Positions 62,761 to 64,000 of a stretch of DNA of 64,000 bases are shown here, in pieces (position 1 is the first letter of the stretch; each line of letters begins with the position of its first letter). Under the pieces are notes generated by a model. That model was given only the letters and a program-made list of their open reading frames with translations. It was not told the DNA's origin and ran no database searches. Location of the stretch: assembly GCF_958979055.1 (NCBI RefSeq), contig NC_084895.1, positions 1,226,001 through 1,290,000 on the forward strand, in the 5' to 3' direction. Both the position numbers and the translations under genes were made by a program. Source of the DNA: Alnus glutinosa (Eukaryota; Streptophyta; Magnoliopsida; Fagales; Betulaceae).

Positions 62761-63780
62761 TAATAATAAGTATGTAGGAATCATTTGCAAACATTAATTC
62801 CCTCATTAATAATATTTTTTTAAAAGGCTTGTGGAGGTCACATCCCACTGGCCCTAATGTGGCTCTGCCACTCACCAAAACGATGCCATGAATAACATTA
62901 TTCATGTCCAATCTATTAAAAAAAAAAAAATTCCTAATACAATAATAATAAAAGAAAAAATAAAACACCTTGCAAGTTTCATTACGAGACCAGCTTCTCT
63001 TCCTAACTAAAATTTTTTAGTGGAAAAAAAATAAAAAATAAAAACCATGCCAAGCCGATCAAGTATTCAATAAAGGTTCGGCTATGAACCCTTGCCGAGT
63101 TCGAGATCTAGCTTGACCTCACCTAAAGGTTTAAGCATGAAAGTTTTATGAACTTGATTATACTAAAGCCGAGTTGATGAATAAAATCATAATGATATAA
63201 AAATATGAAAGCAATAGTGGAAATAAAATCAAGACGAGATTTTATGTTGTTCGTTTTATGACTTACATCTACAGAATAAAGCGTAAAAAATTACATTATG
63301 CTCTTATTTCTTAATTGTTTTATAATTAATGCAGAATATTCTTATTTATAGAAGAATTAAGATAAATAAAATTAGTAATCTAATCTAATTAATTTAATTA
63401 CCATCTAACATAATTATAATCAACCTCATAAAAAGAAAGTAACGTACAATATCAATATAATATATTTCCTTTCAATATAGGAAATATATTCTCTAACAAT
63501 TGAATCTGAAAATTCAATAACTAATTTGGCTCAATTCGACTTCAGCCCTTATGAGAGTCTTTTGAAAATAAGTTCTTTTAAAGAGTAATGCTACATCCAT
63601 TTTCATTCCTACTACTGCCTTCATATTTTTTGACATGATTTTTAAAATTACTATTGAATTTAAAATTGAACACTAATAAATTTGATTCAATAATAATTTT
63701 AAAAGTCACATTAAACTAATTTTATTTCTTCATTCTGCATCATAGTACTTATCTTGAGATTCTCTACAAAGTAGTTTATT
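62761..63780. other. Repeat-like DNA right of block 2
   Basis: 62820-62890 (GAGGTCACATCCCACTGGCC...GTGGCTCTGCCACTCACC) is a short decayed transposon-like end. 63140-63480 resembles a minus-strand LTR: GAGATTTTATGTTGTTCG, a TATA-like TTATTTATAGAAG near 63342, and AACATAATTATAATC. 63580-63720 is an AGTAATGCTACATCC-type foldback. No gene. Confidence 0.4.
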
Positions 63781-64000
63781 TTTTATTTTTGAAACAAATT
63801 TCAAATTTTATTGATAAGAGACCAAAAGGTCAACATTGAAGGACAATACATTCCCTATGAACAACGTCATAGATAATGGGTGGAGTTTCCTTTAACCATA
63901 TTGAATCTATGACATGAGTGATGTACAGCCGCTCGAGTAGATAATGAGCTCTTGAATTTGCCTCTCTCCTCACATAAACAATATTTGAGGACCGCAAAGA
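63781..64000 (-). mobile_element. LINE 3' end with RNase H C-terminus (runs off the window)
   Basis: The minus strand from 64000 reads an RNase H C-terminal part, VYVRREANSRAHYLLERL with IDSIWLKETPP and YDVVHRE after it, ending in a stop at 63832-63830. The 3' tail has TCAATAAAATTTG and ends in an A-rich stretch (AAAAATAAAAAATAAA, about 63778-63792). Typical of plant L1-type LINEs. The upstream part lies beyond the window. Confidence 0.8.

Overview
The window is AT-rich nuclear DNA from a dicot plant, probably a woody species. The evidence is Arabidopsis-type CCCTAAA telomere-like repeats, plant-only gene families (G-type lectin S-receptor kinase, family 1 UDP-glycosyltransferases with a PSPG box, a FAR1/FRS fragment), GT-AG introns, and many small foldback transposons and LTR-retroelement remnants. 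The exact species cannot be read from the sequence.

Layout. 1-1.45 kb: broken S-receptor-kinase ectodomain copies split by about 600 bp of degenerate telomeric repeat and carrying a 37-base G run. 1.45-6.9 kb: repeats only (foldback elements, a dispersed ~0.7-1 kb repeat, a Copia LTR end). 6.9-11.6 kb: an apparently intact seven-exon S-domain receptor-like kinase (845 aa). 11.6-20 kb: repeats, including a Ty3/gypsy pol remnant (minus), a foldback element with 10-bp target duplications, and a short non-autonomous Copia-like element with both LTRs nested in an older repeat. 20.2-60.7 kb: a cluster of seven UGT74-type glycosyltransferase genes, six apparently intact and one broken. After the single UGT1 (+), a three-gene block (UGT2 -, UGT3 pseudogene +, UGT4 -; about 26.5-42.3 kb) is repeated as a second block (UGT5 -, UGT6 +, UGT7 -; about 51.4-62.8 kb). 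Between the blocks lie a truncated TAT-type Ty3/gypsy element with an antisense extra ORF and tandem repeats (42.3-48.6 kb) and a FAR1/FRS-like fragment (49.7-51.1 kb). The window ends in the 3' part of a LINE on the minus strand.

How the genes work together. The UGTs share one structure: exon 1 of about 217 codons (acceptor-binding half), one phase-0 intron of 103-175 bp, and exon 2 of about 241 codons (UDP-sugar half). They very likely glucosylate small acceptors in the cytosol; the acceptors cannot be inferred. The cluster shows tandem birth and death: block duplication, a 994-bp transposon in exon 1 of UGT3 with the empty site kept in UGT6, and promoter-like UGT upstream segments that no longer lead into a gene. 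The receptor kinase is an independent cell-surface signalling gene; its broken relatives at the left edge suggest a local S-receptor-kinase cluster.

Exon boundaries were placed by hand from splice consensus, frame continuity and comparison among copies. No database search was run.
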